This document shows positions 9,796 to 18,050 of a DNA stretch of 64,000 bases, piece after piece (the first letter of the stretch is position 1; every line of letters starts with the position of its first letter). A program made the translations under genes and the position numbers. Under the pieces are notes generated by a model. The model made no database searches. It was given only the letters and a program-made list of their open reading frames with translations, and was not told the DNA's origin. The DNA comes from Nocardioides plantarum (GTDB lineage: Bacteria; Actinomycetota; Actinomycetes; Propionibacteriales; Nocardioidaceae), in assembly GCF_006346395.1 (NCBI RefSeq), contig NZ_VDMS01000001.1, positions 62,001 to 126,000 on the forward strand, given 5' to 3'.

Positions 9796-10602
9796 TCATC
9801 CGGCCGACGGCTCCAGCGGCGGCACGGGCACGTCGATCGCCGGCCGCTCGCAGCCCCCGTCGACGTGCAGCAGCTTGCCCGTGACCCACGACGACGCCGG
9901 CGATGCCAGGTAGAGCGCGGCGCACGCGACGTCGTCCGGCCGTCCCGGGCGGCCCATCGGCGTGTTGGCCTCGAACTGGGCCCGCAGCGCGTCGTCGGTC
10001 AGCACCACCTCGAGGCCCCGGGTGGCCACGCCCCCGACGCCGATGGCGTTGACGCGGACCCGCGGCGCGAGCTCGACGGCGAGGTTGCGGGTCATCTGGT
10101 TGAGCGCGGCCTTGCCTGCGCCGTAGGCGACGAAGGAGCTCAGCACCATGTCGGAGGAGCGCGAGGACACGTTGACGATCGCGCCGGTGCCCGCGGTGTC
10201 GACCATCGCGCGGGCGGCGAGCTGGCTCATCAGGAACGGCTGGGTGACGTTGAACTTCATCGCCATGTCGAAGAACCGCTCCGAGGTCGCCATCGCGGGC
10301 CGTGGTCGGCTGCCACCCGCGTTGTTGACCAGCACGTCCAGCCGGCCGTACGTCGCCACGGCCGCCTCGATCAGGCGCTCGCGGTCGCCGGCGACCAGCA
10401 CGTCGGTCACCACCGCGAGCCCGCGGCGGCCGGTCTCCTCGATCCGCGACACGACCTCGTCGAGGTCGGTCCGCGTGCGGGCCCCGACGACGACGTCGGC
10501 GCCGGCCTCGGCGAGCCCGATCGCGATGCCGCGACCGATGCCCTGCCCGGCGCCGGTGACCACGGCGACCATGCCGTCGAGCCGGAAGCTGTCGAGGATC
10601 AC
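9796..10602 (-). CDS. Short-chain dehydrogenase/reductase
   Basis: A 268-residue classical SDR: cofactor loop VVTGAGQGIGRGIAIG near residue 15, NNAGG in the fourth strand, catalytic Ser in IVNVSSRSS and YGAGKAALNQ holding the Tyr-x3-Lys pair. The C-terminus LYLASPASSWVTGKLLHVDGG is standard. The GTG start overlaps the upstream stop by four bases (GTGA). It probably oxidises or reduces a secondary alcohol or ketone in a catabolic pathway shared with its neighbours; the substrate is not visible from sequence. Confidence 0.93.
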   Translation of the reverse strand: MILDSFRLDGMVAVVTGAGQGIGRGIAIGLAEAGADVVVGARTRTDLDEVVSRIEETGRRGLAVVTDVLVAGDRERLIEAAVATYGRLDVLVNNAGGSRPRPAMATSERFFDMAMKFNVTQPFLMSQLAARAMVDTAGTGAIVNVSSRSSDMVLSSFVAYGAGKAALNQMTRNLAVELAPRVRVNAIGVGGVATRGLEVVLTDDALRAQFEANTPMGRPGRPDDVACAALYLASPASSWVTGKLLHVDGGCERPAIDVPVPPLEPSAG

Positions 10603-11672
10603 CGCGCGCGCCCGAGGTGCGGCGCCGCGCGGCCGGCGAGCAGCGGCAGGTCGAGGTAGGTGGCGATGCCCGGCTGGGCCGCGACGACGTACGGGATGGC
10701 GCTGACGCAGTGGTTGGCGGTGACCACGACCCCGGGGTTGCGGACCAGCCCCTCCTCGATGCTGGCTGGTTGCAGGCCCTTGAAGGTGACCTTGACGTCG
10801 GGGTCGCCGGTGACCTCGACCTCGAACCGCTCGCCCTCGGGGCCGAACTCCCACGCCGGGTCGAGGTGCTCCTCCCCCATCAGCCAGTTGACGGTGGCGG
10901 TGACGACCGGGACGCCGTCGACGGTGGCGCGCCAGTGGAAGCGGCGCGCAGCCACCTGTCCCGGCTCGACGACACCGATCGGCGCCTCGATCGGGGCGGT
11001 GGCGACCGCGATCTCCTGCACCGTCTCGATCTCGGGATCCACCGCGAAGCCCAGCTCGGCCACGATCATCCGGACCGAGGCCTTGAAGCCAGCGCCGAGC
11101 AGGCCGACGATCGGCCCGGACATCGCCTGCTCGGGGCTGACACCGAAGCCCATGATGTGACGCACGACGTCGGGGGCGTCGTAGGTACGGATGTCGCTGA
11201 ACTCCTCCGAGCGCACGTGCGTGATGCTCGCGGTCAGCGCCGAGACCGTCAGCGGGAAGCGCTCGGTGATGCCGCCAGGGTGGATGCCCGTGCCGTGCAG
11301 CGTCGTACCGCCCTCGCGGCAGGCGTCCAGGATCGCGCCGCTGCGCTCCAGGTCGGGATAGATCCACCCGACCGGCGTCACGACGTTCTTGCCGCTGCGC
11401 AGCAGGGCGACGACCTGGGTCTCGTCGGGCACGAGCGGGCTGTAGACGACGACGTCGGCGTCGGTCGCCAGCACCTCCTCGACGCTGGTGGTCGCCAGCA
11501 CGCCGACCGGGTCGAGGCCGGCGAGCGTGCCGACGTCCTGGCCGTGCTTGTCGGCGCTGTGGACCCACGCGCCCACCAGCTCCAGGTCGGGGTGGGCGAC
11601 CACGCCCTGGATCGCGGCCTTGCCCACCCCGCCGGTCGCCCACTGGATGACCTTGATCCGCTGCGTCGTCAT
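10599..11672 (-). CDS. NAD(P)-dependent oxidoreductase related to dihydrodipicolinate reductase / 2,4-diaminopentanoate dehydrogenase
   Basis: A 357-residue enzyme starting with a Rossmann fold, VIQWATGGVGKAAIQGVV, followed by LELVGAWVHS and a long C-terminal domain of the diaminopentanoate-dehydrogenase type. In actinobacteria such proteins are often labelled dihydrodipicolinate reductase but are too long and lack the DapB C-terminal pattern, so a lysine-pathway role is unlikely. It heads the operon with the SDR and TetR genes. ATG 11672 follows an unusual repeat cluster at 11688-11726. Substrate unknown; amino-acid, steroid or terpene metabolism are all possible. Confidence 0.82.
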   Translation of the reverse strand: MTTQRIKVIQWATGGVGKAAIQGVVAHPDLELVGAWVHSADKHGQDVGTLAGLDPVGVLATTSVEEVLATDADVVVYSPLVPDETQVVALLRSGKNVVTPVGWIYPDLERSGAILDACREGGTTLHGTGIHPGGITERFPLTVSALTASITHVRSEEFSDIRTYDAPDVVRHIMGFGVSPEQAMSGPIVGLLGAGFKASVRMIVAELGFAVDPEIETVQEIAVATAPIEAPIGVVEPGQVAARRFHWRATVDGVPVVTATVNWLMGEEHLDPAWEFGPEGERFEVEVTGDPDVKVTFKGLQPASIEEGLVRNPGVVVTANHCVSAIPYVVAAQPGIATYLDLPLLAGRAAPHLGRAR

Positions 11673-11687
11673 GACGAGCGATTCAGC

Positions 11688-11726
11688 CAGTGACGTAAGT
11701 CACTGTCAAGATCGAAGTCACTGTCA
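11688..11726. promoter_or_regulatory. Operator-like repeats upstream of the DapDH-like/SDR/TetR operon
   Basis: Contains a perfect palindrome CAGTGAC-GTAA-GTCACTG (11688-11705) and a direct repeat AAGTCACTGTCA at 11697-11708 and 11715-11726. On the minus strand the sequence includes TTGACA at 11708..11703, a possible -35 box lying inside the repeats, 31 bases before the ATG. This is a good candidate site for the TetR protein encoded at 9225-9788. Confidence 0.65.
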
Positions 11727-11744
11727 TGTTCGGCGGCGCGTCGG

Positions 11745-13274
11745 TCAGAGGCCCTCGGCCATGCCGGCACACGCCTTGAGCCATGACATCCGGGTCTCCT
11801 CGGACAGCTGGGCGTAGGGCACCACGCCTCCGGCCACCAGGACCGGGTCGTAGGGCACCCGGTAGACCGCACGGGTCCGCTGCTCGTAGACCTGCACCAG
11901 GTCGTGCGCCAGCTTGTTGTCGACCTGCGGCGACGGGTCGGACAGCACCGTGACGCACTTGCGCTTCAGGTCGGTCAGGCCGGCGTCCTGCAGGGCGTCG
12001 AGCATCCAGAGCCCGCTGTAGCCGGTGTCCTCGCGCACGGTGCTGGTCACCACGAGCAGGTCGGCGGCCTCGGCGGCCGCGAGCCAGTTCTCGGCCCGCA
12101 TGTTGTTGCCGGTGTCGACCAGGATGATCCGGTAGAACCGCTCGAGGAGGGCGTGGACCTCCTTGAAGTCGTCGGCGTGGATCATCCCGGTGACGTCGGG
12201 GCGCTCGTCGGAGGCCAGCACGTCGAAGTGGGCGTCGCCCTGCGAGCGCACGAACGCGCCCAGGTCACCGATCCGCGACTGGTAGACGTCCTTGAACCGG
12301 CCGAGGTCCTCGAGGAGCTCACGCGTGGTGTTGCGGTGCGAGCTGCGGGTGCCCCGGATGCCGAGGGTCCCGCGGGTCTCGTTGTTGTCCCACGCGACCA
12401 CGCCGCCACCTCGGACGGTGCCGAAGGTGTAGCCGGTCGCCAGCACGCCGGTCGTCTTCGCGGCGCCGCCCTTGGGGTTGATGAACACGATCGTCCGCGG
12501 GCCGTCGAAGTCGCGCTGGATCGCCGCGCGGTCGGTCTCGTAGGCGACCTCCTTGGGGCCCATGGACGGCTTGATCGTGCCGCCGGACCAACGGCGGACG
12601 CGCCCGCGCCAGCCCCACGTCGCCGGGCCGAGCTCCTGCTCGCTGTCACGGCGGTCGAGGAAGTCGGTCGCGGTCATGAACCGCCGCGGCTCGGCCTGCG
12701 GCTCGCTCGCCGGTGCCGAGGCCGGCGGGGGCCCGACCGGCGGAGCACCGGACGGGGCACTGGGCGGGGCACTGGGCGGCACCGGCCCGGCCGCGGGCGG
12801 CGTGACCGGCGCTGCGACGGGGGGTGCAGCAGTCGGCGGTGCGGCAGCCGGGGGCACGGCGACGGGCGGCGGCGCGAACGCGGCCACGGGAGGCGCGCTC
12901 GGCGGTACGGCGGCAGCCGGCGGCGCAGACGGCGCTAGAGACGGGGCTGCGGACGGCGGGGGGCCGCTCGGGGGCGGACCCGCGGGGGCGCTCGGGGCCT
13001 GGCCGACCACGGGAGGAGCAGCCGGTCCAGCCGGTCCAGCCGGGGGGACGACCTGGGTCGGCCACGGGTCACCCAGCGGGTCGTGGAGCTGCTGGGCGAG
13101 CGCGTCCGAGGGGTTGACCGCGGGCGGGGTCGACGCGGGCGGCCCAGCCGGGGCAGCGGGGGCCGGCGCCACCTGCTGGCGCGCGTAGGCCTCGAGCTCC
13201 TCGGGGGTGTAGAGCCGGTCGCTGGTGGCGGTCGCCTCGGTCTCGCCCGGGTCGTCGGTGGGCGGGTGGGTCAT
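11745..13274 (-). CDS. MinD/ParA-type ATPase with a long proline/alanine-rich N-terminus
   Basis: The 509-residue protein has a low-complexity Pro/Ala/Val region (about 36-195) followed by a SIMIBI ATPase: deviant Walker A NPKGGAAKTT (266-275) and IILVDTGNN as the Walker B-like strand. Proline-rich N-terminus plus MinD domain resembles mycobacterial EspI-type proteins of type VII secretion loci, but no ESX genes are present here. No ParB partner is nearby, so chromosome partitioning is unlikely. Start ATG 13274 has GGAGG upstream. Transcription may begin from TAGAGT at 13314..13309. It may position or regulate a membrane or secretion machine; this is inference. Confidence 0.85.
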   Translation of the reverse strand: MTHPPTDDPGETEATATSDRLYTPEELEAYARQQVAPAPAAPAGPPASTPPAVNPSDALAQQLHDPLGDPWPTQVVPPAGPAGPAAPPVVGQAPSAPAGPPPSGPPPSAAPSLAPSAPPAAAVPPSAPPVAAFAPPPVAVPPAAAPPTAAPPVAAPVTPPAAGPVPPSAPPSAPSGAPPVGPPPASAPASEPQAEPRRFMTATDFLDRRDSEQELGPATWGWRGRVRRWSGGTIKPSMGPKEVAYETDRAAIQRDFDGPRTIVFINPKGGAAKTTGVLATGYTFGTVRGGGVVAWDNNETRGTLGIRGTRSSHRNTTRELLEDLGRFKDVYQSRIGDLGAFVRSQGDAHFDVLASDERPDVTGMIHADDFKEVHALLERFYRIILVDTGNNMRAENWLAAAEAADLLVVTSTVREDTGYSGLWMLDALQDAGLTDLKRKCVTVLSDPSPQVDNKLAHDLVQVYEQRTRAVYRVPYDPVLVAGGVVPYAQLSEETRMSWLKACAGMAEGL

Positions 13275-13308
13275 GAGGCCTCCTCGAGAACGGTGTCACG
13301 ACGCGGTG

Positions 13309-13314
13309 ACTCTA
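13309..13314 (-). promoter_or_regulatory. Candidate -10 box for the MinD/ParA-type gene
   Basis: TAGAGT on the minus strand, 34 bases before the ATG at 13274, in a 127-base gap. The -35 match is weak. Confidence 0.4.
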
Positions 13315-13401
13315 TGACCAGCGCGCCGTCGGGAGACACGTGCCCACGTGCCGACGACGGAAACTCCGGTCCGGAGCTCCCGGTCCGGGCAGCCCGCCCG
13401 T

Positions 13402-14235
13402 TCAGCGGTCGAGGTGACGGGCCCAGGCGAAGCAGAACAGCCCGTAGGCCGCGAACCCGAGGCCCATCAACGTCAGCAGCACCGGCCCGTAGGGCTGCTC
13501 GAGCACGGTGCGCAGTGCCTCGTCGAGCCCGCCGGACTTGTCGGCCTCGTGGGTGACGGCGGCGTAGACGAACAGGCCGCCGACCACCCCCAGGGCGATG
13601 CCCTTGGCGACGTGCCCGACCCGGCCGAGCACCCGGTAGGCGGTGCCCGTGTCGCCGCTGCGGCCCTCGCCGTCGAGCTTCTTCAGGTAGGACTCCTTCC
13701 AGGCGATCACCAGCAGGGCGATCCCGACGCCGATGACCGCCAGCCCGGCCGCACCCACGAGGATCTGCCCCCCGGGCAGGTCCATCACCTTCGCGGTGGT
13801 CGAGTCGGTGCCGTCCTTGGAACCGCCACCCGAGCCGGAGCCCGACGCGACGCGGAAGGCGCTGACCGCGATCACGGCGTACAGGACGGCCTTGCCGGCC
13901 GCGACGACGCGCTTGCGCAGCCGCTTCTTGTCGTCGGTCTCCTCGCGGTAGCCGACGGCGGCGTCCAGGCCCTTCCAGACGACCAGCAGCACCATGCCGA
14001 TGCCGACGGCCCAGACCAGGGCGGTGCCGAGCGGCTGCTCCTGCAGCTGCTGGAGCGCCCCCTCGCTGTCGGCCGAGGACTCCCGGTCGCCGAGGGCGAG
14101 CTGGACGGCGAGCCACCCGATGATCAGGTGGACGACACCGAACGCGACCAGCCCCGCCGAGGCGGCCCGGTCGAGCCAGTCGCTGTCGTCGACCTGGCGC
14201 GCGGCGTTGTCGGCCGTGTTGCCGGGGGTGCTCAC
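13402..14235 (-). CDS. DUF1206 integral membrane protein
   Basis: A 277-residue protein with about six membrane segments arranged as three similar two-helix units, each with a histidine/glycine-rich start (LVAFGVVHLIIGWLAVQLAL, AVLYAVIAVSAFRVA, HVAKGIALGVVGGLFVYAA), the pattern of DUF1206. Function is unknown. GTG 14235 overlaps the stop of the upstream disulfide reductase by four bases, so the pair is co-translated. A role linked to redox at the membrane is possible but not shown. Confidence 0.88.
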   Translation of the reverse strand: MSTPGNTADNAARQVDDSDWLDRAASAGLVAFGVVHLIIGWLAVQLALGDRESSADSEGALQQLQEQPLGTALVWAVGIGMVLLVVWKGLDAAVGYREETDDKKRLRKRVVAAGKAVLYAVIAVSAFRVASGSGSGGGSKDGTDSTTAKVMDLPGGQILVGAAGLAVIGVGIALLVIAWKESYLKKLDGEGRSGDTGTAYRVLGRVGHVAKGIALGVVGGLFVYAAVTHEADKSGGLDEALRTVLEQPYGPVLLTLMGLGFAAYGLFCFAWARHLDR

Positions 14236-15608
14236 GACAGGTCCCCGATCGCGGTCTCGATCGCCCGGTGGAAGGTCGGGTAGGCGTAGATCATGGTGCG
14301 CATCATGGCGACCGGTACGGCGGCGTGCACGGCCAGGGCCAGCAGCCCGAGGATCTCGCCGCCGGCCGGCCCGACGACGGTCGCGCCGACGAGCACCCCA
14401 CGATCGGCGTCCTCGACGACCTTGACCAGGCCCCGGGCGCCGGGACCATGGGTGAAGCCGCGCGAGGACTGCTCGAGCGGGGTGCTGCCCACCCGGACGC
14501 TCAGCCCGGCGTCGCGGGCCTGCTGCTCGGTCAGGCCGACGCCGGCGACCTCGGGATCGGTGAAGGTGACGTGGGGCAGTGCGTGGTAGTCGGCGGGCGA
14601 CCCGTCCTGGCCGAGCAGGTCGCGCTGGGCGATGCCCGACTGGTACATCGACACGTGGGTGAACGCGCCCCGGCCCGTCACGTCACCGATCGCCCACAGG
14701 CCGTCGACGCCCTCGACCCGCAAGCGGTCGTCGACGTCGAGCCGGCGCGCGGACGGGTCGAGCCCGACGGTCTCGAGGCCGAGGTCGTCGAGGTTGGGGG
14801 TGCGGCCCGCAGCCACCAGCAGCTTGTCGGTGACGACGTCCTCGCCGTCGATCGTCAGCGTGAACGCGCCGTCGGCGTAGGTCACCCGGCTCGTCTCGGC
14901 CGAGGTCAGGACGCGGATGCCCTCGGCGACCAGGACGTCCTGCAGGATCGCCGACGCCTCGGGCTCGCTGGCCGGCACGAGCCGGTCGCCGTGCTGCACG
15001 ATCGTGACCCGCACCCCGAACCGCGCGAACACCTGGGCCAGCTCGCAGCCGATCGGGCCGCCGCCGAGCACGACGATCGAGCCCGGCAGGGTGTCGGCGC
15101 GCAGGGCGTCGCGGTTGGTCCAGTACGGCGTCCCGTCGAGCCCCTCGACCGGCGGAGCGGCGGGCCGCGTGCCCGGGTTGAGCACGACGCCGCGCTCCGC
15201 GACGACGGTGCGCGTCGAGCCGTCGGGCAGCTCGACGGTGACCCGACCGGGTCCGTCGAGCCGGGCGACGCCGTGCTGGACCTCGGCGCCGGCGTCCTCG
15301 AGGCGGCGTACGGCGATGGTGTCGTCCCACCCGGAGGTGGCCTCCTCGCTGACCCGGCGCGCGACCGGCGCCCAGCTCGCGGTGACGCTCACGTCGCCCG
15401 CGAGGACGGCGGCGCGGCCGGCCTCGGCGAGGGTGTCGGCCGCGCGCACCATCATCTTCGACGGGATGCAGCCGTAGTAGGGGCACTCGCCGCCGACGAG
15501 GTGCTTGTCGACGGCGAGGACCTTCAGGCCCGCCTGGGCGGCGCCGGTGGCGAGGGCCTCCCCGCCGGGTCCGAGTCCGATGACGACGACGTCGTAGGTG
15601 TCAGGCAT
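14232..15608 (-). CDS. FAD-dependent pyridine nucleotide-disulfide oxidoreductase
   Basis: A 458-residue class I flavoprotein disulfide reductase. FAD-binding VVVIGLGPGGEALA at the N-terminus, redox-active disulfide in GGECPYYGCIPSK (the two Cys separated by four residues), NAD(P)-binding VVLGGGPIGCELAQVFARFG, and C-terminal dimerisation domain with YAYPTFHRA. It is not a canonical dihydrolipoamide dehydrogenase (GGTCLNVGCIPSK) or mycothione reductase; it belongs to the broad GGEC-YYGC group often labelled mercuric reductase-like, but it lacks the N-terminal metal-binding domain. Electron acceptor unknown. It is coupled to the DUF1206 gene downstream. Confidence 0.88.
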   Translation of the reverse strand: MPDTYDVVVIGLGPGGEALATGAAQAGLKVLAVDKHLVGGECPYYGCIPSKMMVRAADTLAEAGRAAVLAGDVSVTASWAPVARRVSEEATSGWDDTIAVRRLEDAGAEVQHGVARLDGPGRVTVELPDGSTRTVVAERGVVLNPGTRPAAPPVEGLDGTPYWTNRDALRADTLPGSIVVLGGGPIGCELAQVFARFGVRVTIVQHGDRLVPASEPEASAILQDVLVAEGIRVLTSAETSRVTYADGAFTLTIDGEDVVTDKLLVAAGRTPNLDDLGLETVGLDPSARRLDVDDRLRVEGVDGLWAIGDVTGRGAFTHVSMYQSGIAQRDLLGQDGSPADYHALPHVTFTDPEVAGVGLTEQQARDAGLSVRVGSTPLEQSSRGFTHGPGARGLVKVVEDADRGVLVGATVVGPAGGEILGLLALAVHAAVPVAMMRTMIYAYPTFHRAIETAIGDLS

Positions 15609-15640
15609 GGGTCCAGCATGTCGGACCGACGAGCCGGAGG

Positions 15641-16048
15641 TCAGTCGTCGGCGGGGTGAGCCCGCTGGATGGCGCCCAGGACGCCGTTGACGAAGGTCGG
15701 GGACTCGTCGGTCGACAGGTCCTGGACCAGCGCCATCGCCTCGGTCACCGCCACGGTGCCCGGGACGTCGTCGGCGTAGAGCATCTCCCAGACCCCCAGG
15801 CGCAGCACGTTGCGGTCGACGGCCGGCATCCGGTCGAGGCTCCAGCCGGTGGAGTACTGGTCGAGCAGGCCGTCGATGCGCACGACCTCGGCCGCGACGC
15901 CACGCACCAGGGTCAGGGTGTAGTCGTTGGGCGGGCCGTCACCGGCGTCGATGACGCGCTCGAGCGCCTCGGTCGGCGACTCGCCGCGCAGGTCGGCGGA
16001 GTAGAGCACGTCGAGGGCGCGCTTGCGGGCCTTGGAGCGGGCCCCCAT
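15641..16048 (-). CDS. nusB: Transcription antitermination factor NusB
   Basis: A 135-residue all-helical NusB with the RNA-binding N-terminus SKARKRALDVLYSADLRG and conserved NVLRLGVWEML and FVNGVLGAI. It acts in rRNA antitermination with NusE (S10) and NusA. It lies 34 bases after efp on the same strand, the common efp-nusB pair of actinobacteria. The gene after it (disulfide reductase) is 32 bases downstream and may be separately expressed. Confidence 0.97.
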   Translation of the reverse strand: MGARSKARKRALDVLYSADLRGESPTEALERVIDAGDGPPNDYTLTLVRGVAAEVVRIDGLLDQYSTGWSLDRMPAVDRNVLRLGVWEMLYADDVPGTVAVTEAMALVQDLSTDESPTFVNGVLGAIQRAHPADD

Positions 16049-16082
16049 CAGGCGGGGCCCACGGACGGGCTCGAGAACGGGG

Positions 16083-16646
16083 TCACGACTTGACGCGACC
16101 CATGTAGGACGAGTCGCGGGTGTCGACCTTGACCTTCTCGCCCTGGTTGATGAACAGCGGCACCTGGATCTCGTGACCGGTCTCGAGCGTCGCGGGCTTG
16201 GTGCGACCGGTGGCGCTGTCGCCGGCGAGGCCGGGCTCGGTGAAGGTCACCAGGAGCTCGACGGAGGCGGGCAGCTCGATGAAGAGCACGCGGCCCTCGT
16301 TGGTGGCGACCACGGCCTCCTGGTTCTCGAGCAGGAAGTTGGCGTTGCCGCCGACGATCTCGGGGGCGATCTCGAGCTGCTCGTAGTTGCCGGTGTCCAT
16401 GAAGACGAAGGACGAGCCGTCGTTGTAGAGGTACTGCATCGTCGAGCGGTCGACCGTCGCGGTCTCGACCTTGGTGCCGGCGTTGAACGTCTTGTCGACG
16501 GTCTTGTTGGACTCGACGTTCTTGAGCTTGGTCCGCACGAAGGCGGGGCCCTTGCCCGGCTTGACGTGCTGGAACTCGATGACGGCCCAGAGCTGGCCCT
16601 CGATGTTGAGGACCATGCCGTTCTTGAGGTCGTTGGTGGTAGCCAT
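16083..16646 (-). CDS. efp: Translation elongation factor P
   Basis: EF-P relieves ribosome stalling at polyproline. The 187-residue protein has the three-domain form; the functional loop reads KPGKGPAF with Lys32 at the tip. The palindromic PGKGP loop is the actinobacterial type reported in Corynebacterium to act with unmodified lysine, and no EF-P modification gene lies nearby. Polyproline substrates are plentiful here, for example the MinD/ParA-type protein at 11745-13274. ATG 16646; the transcript probably starts from TAGACT at 16744..16739, giving a leader of about 85 bases. Confidence 0.98.
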   Translation of the reverse strand: MATTNDLKNGMVLNIEGQLWAVIEFQHVKPGKGPAFVRTKLKNVESNKTVDKTFNAGTKVETATVDRSTMQYLYNDGSSFVFMDTGNYEQLEIAPEIVGGNANFLLENQEAVVATNEGRVLFIELPASVELLVTFTEPGLAGDSATGRTKPATLETGHEIQVPLFINQGEKVKVDTRDSSYMGRVKS

Positions 16647-16738
16647 GCGCGCAGGTCAGCCTTCGTCGTCGGGAGATGTCACGGGAGTTCTGTCGGTCGC
16701 CGGCACCGACATCTCAGGCGCCCGGGCAACAGCGCAGG

Positions 16739-16744
16739 AGTCTA
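16739..16744 (-). promoter_or_regulatory. Candidate -10 box for efp-nusB
   Basis: TAGACT on the minus strand in the 184-base divergent gap between efp and the excalibur gene. The nearest -35-like hexamer is poor. Confidence 0.45.
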
Positions 16745-16830
16745 TCCGCCCGGACCGGATCTCAGCGATTGCCAGCGGCGGCGGTGCGTCTGGCCACACA
16801 CTGGGGGTCGTTCCAAGGGAGGGACCCCAC

Positions 16831-17118
16831 ATGAAGAACGTCAAGACCGCGCGCCCCATGGCCGCCCTGGTGACCACCGTCGCCGCCGCCCTGCTCGTCG
16901 TCGCCCCGATCGCGGCCGGGCCGGCCGAGGCCGCCGCCAAGACCTACAAGAACTGCGACGCGATGCACCGCGACTACCCGCACGGTGTCGGCAAGCCGGG
17001 CGCCCGGGACAAGACGTCCGGCAAGCCGGTCACCAACTTCAAGGTCAGCACCGCGCTCTACAACGCCAACACCAAGAGCGACCGCGACAAGGACAAGATC
17101 GCCTGCGAGAAGCGCTGA
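16831..17118 (+). CDS. Small secreted excalibur-domain protein
   Basis: A 95-residue protein with a signal peptide (basic MKNVKTARPMAAL, hydrophobic core AALLVVAPIAAG, likely cleavage after AEA around residue 36) and a mature part starting KTYKNCDAMHRDYP and ending KSDRDKDKIACEKR. The Cys-NCxAxxxxYP start and acidic DxDxD..ACE end are the excalibur calcium-binding signature; the usual spacing is expanded by an insert (KPGARDKTSGKPV). GGGAGGGA precedes the ATG. It probably binds calcium outside the cell. It converges on the SIMPL gene, with nine bases between them. Confidence 0.85.
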   Translation: MKNVKTARPMAALVTTVAAALLVVAPIAAGPAEAAAKTYKNCDAMHRDYPHGVGKPGARDKTSGKPVTNFKVSTALYNANTKSDRDKDKIACEKR

Positions 17119-17127
17119 CCCCAGCCC

Positions 17128-17946
17128 TCAGCCCAGGCGCCACACGACCTTCACCGTGACGGACAGGTCCGAGCGTCCGGCCCGGATCGGCACGCTGCTC
17201 AGCGCGTCGGCGGCGTAGGTCAGCCGGTAGCCGGACGACCTCTGGACCTGGCTCTCGTAGGCCTCCGGTCCGACCTCGACCAGGGTCTCCACGTCGCCCA
17301 GCTCCTGGCCGGTCGCCTCGGCGTACTGCCGAGCCTTGGCGGTCGCGACCTCCACCGCCTTGGCCCGGGCCTTGGCCATCGCCGCCTCGGGGTCGCCGAC
17401 CCGCAGCTGGATGTCGCCGACGCGCACGGCGTTGCCGCCGGCCGCGACCGTCGTCGTGATCGCCTGGCCGGTCCGGCCCAGGCGCTTGACCAGCACGGCG
17501 ACCGACTGGTCGACCCGGTAGCCCCGGAGCACCGGGGGCTGACCCTTCACGCGGTCGTAGACCGGCGTCATCTGCAGGCCGGTCGTCTCGACGTCGCTGC
17601 GTGCGATGTCGAGTCCCTCAAGGCGCTCGAAGATGCGGTCGAGCACCGCGCTGGAGTCGTCGAGCGCGGTCTGCAGGTCGTCGCGCTCGACCTTCACCGA
17701 CACGTCGAACGATGCCTGGTCGGGCACGACCGAGGCCTCGCCCTCGCCGCGCATGGTCAGGGTCCGTGGCTCGTCCGTGCCCGTGTCGTCGGTCGTGTCG
17801 TCGGCCGCCGCGACCGTGTCGCCGGGTGCGGCCTGGGCGCTGGCCGTCGTACCGTCGCGGCCGACGAGGAAGGCCGCCGCCAGCGCGAGCAGCACCACCC
17901 CTGCCACCAGGATCCCCTTGACGCTGACCGTCACCTGCTGTTCCAT
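17128..17946 (-). CDS. SIMPL (DUF541) domain exported protein
   Basis: A 272-residue protein with one N-terminal membrane segment (GILVAGVVLLALAAAFLVG), an acidic Asp/Thr linker (about 45-60), then a SIMPL/DUF541 domain: LTMRGEGEASVVPDQASFDVSV at its start, GYRVDQSVAVLV and AKARAKAVEVATAKARQYAEATG later. SIMPL proteins form oligomeric rings in the periplasm or cell surface and have been tied to stress tolerance; the exact role is unknown. GGAGG lies eight bases upstream of ATG 17946. It appears to be a single-gene unit. Confidence 0.9.
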   Translation of the reverse strand: MEQQVTVSVKGILVAGVVLLALAAAFLVGRDGTTASAQAAPGDTVAAADDTTDDTGTDEPRTLTMRGEGEASVVPDQASFDVSVKVERDDLQTALDDSSAVLDRIFERLEGLDIARSDVETTGLQMTPVYDRVKGQPPVLRGYRVDQSVAVLVKRLGRTGQAITTTVAAGGNAVRVGDIQLRVGDPEAAMAKARAKAVEVATAKARQYAEATGQELGDVETLVEVGPEAYESQVQRSSGYRLTYAADALSSVPIRAGRSDLSVTVKVVWRLG

Positions 17947-18050
17947 CGCTGCCTCCGTCGTCCACCGGTCGTCCGTGCGGCCACGTCTGTGGCTGTCCGG
18001 ACGACGAGGTGGCGGCGGCTGGGGTTCCGTGCCGGGCTCGGTGCCCGCGC

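Noticed and set aside
16656..16940. Minus-strand 94-residue frame opposite the excalibur gene
   Set aside because: The plus-strand gene has a signal peptide, ribosome-binding site and recognisable domain; the minus frame has none.
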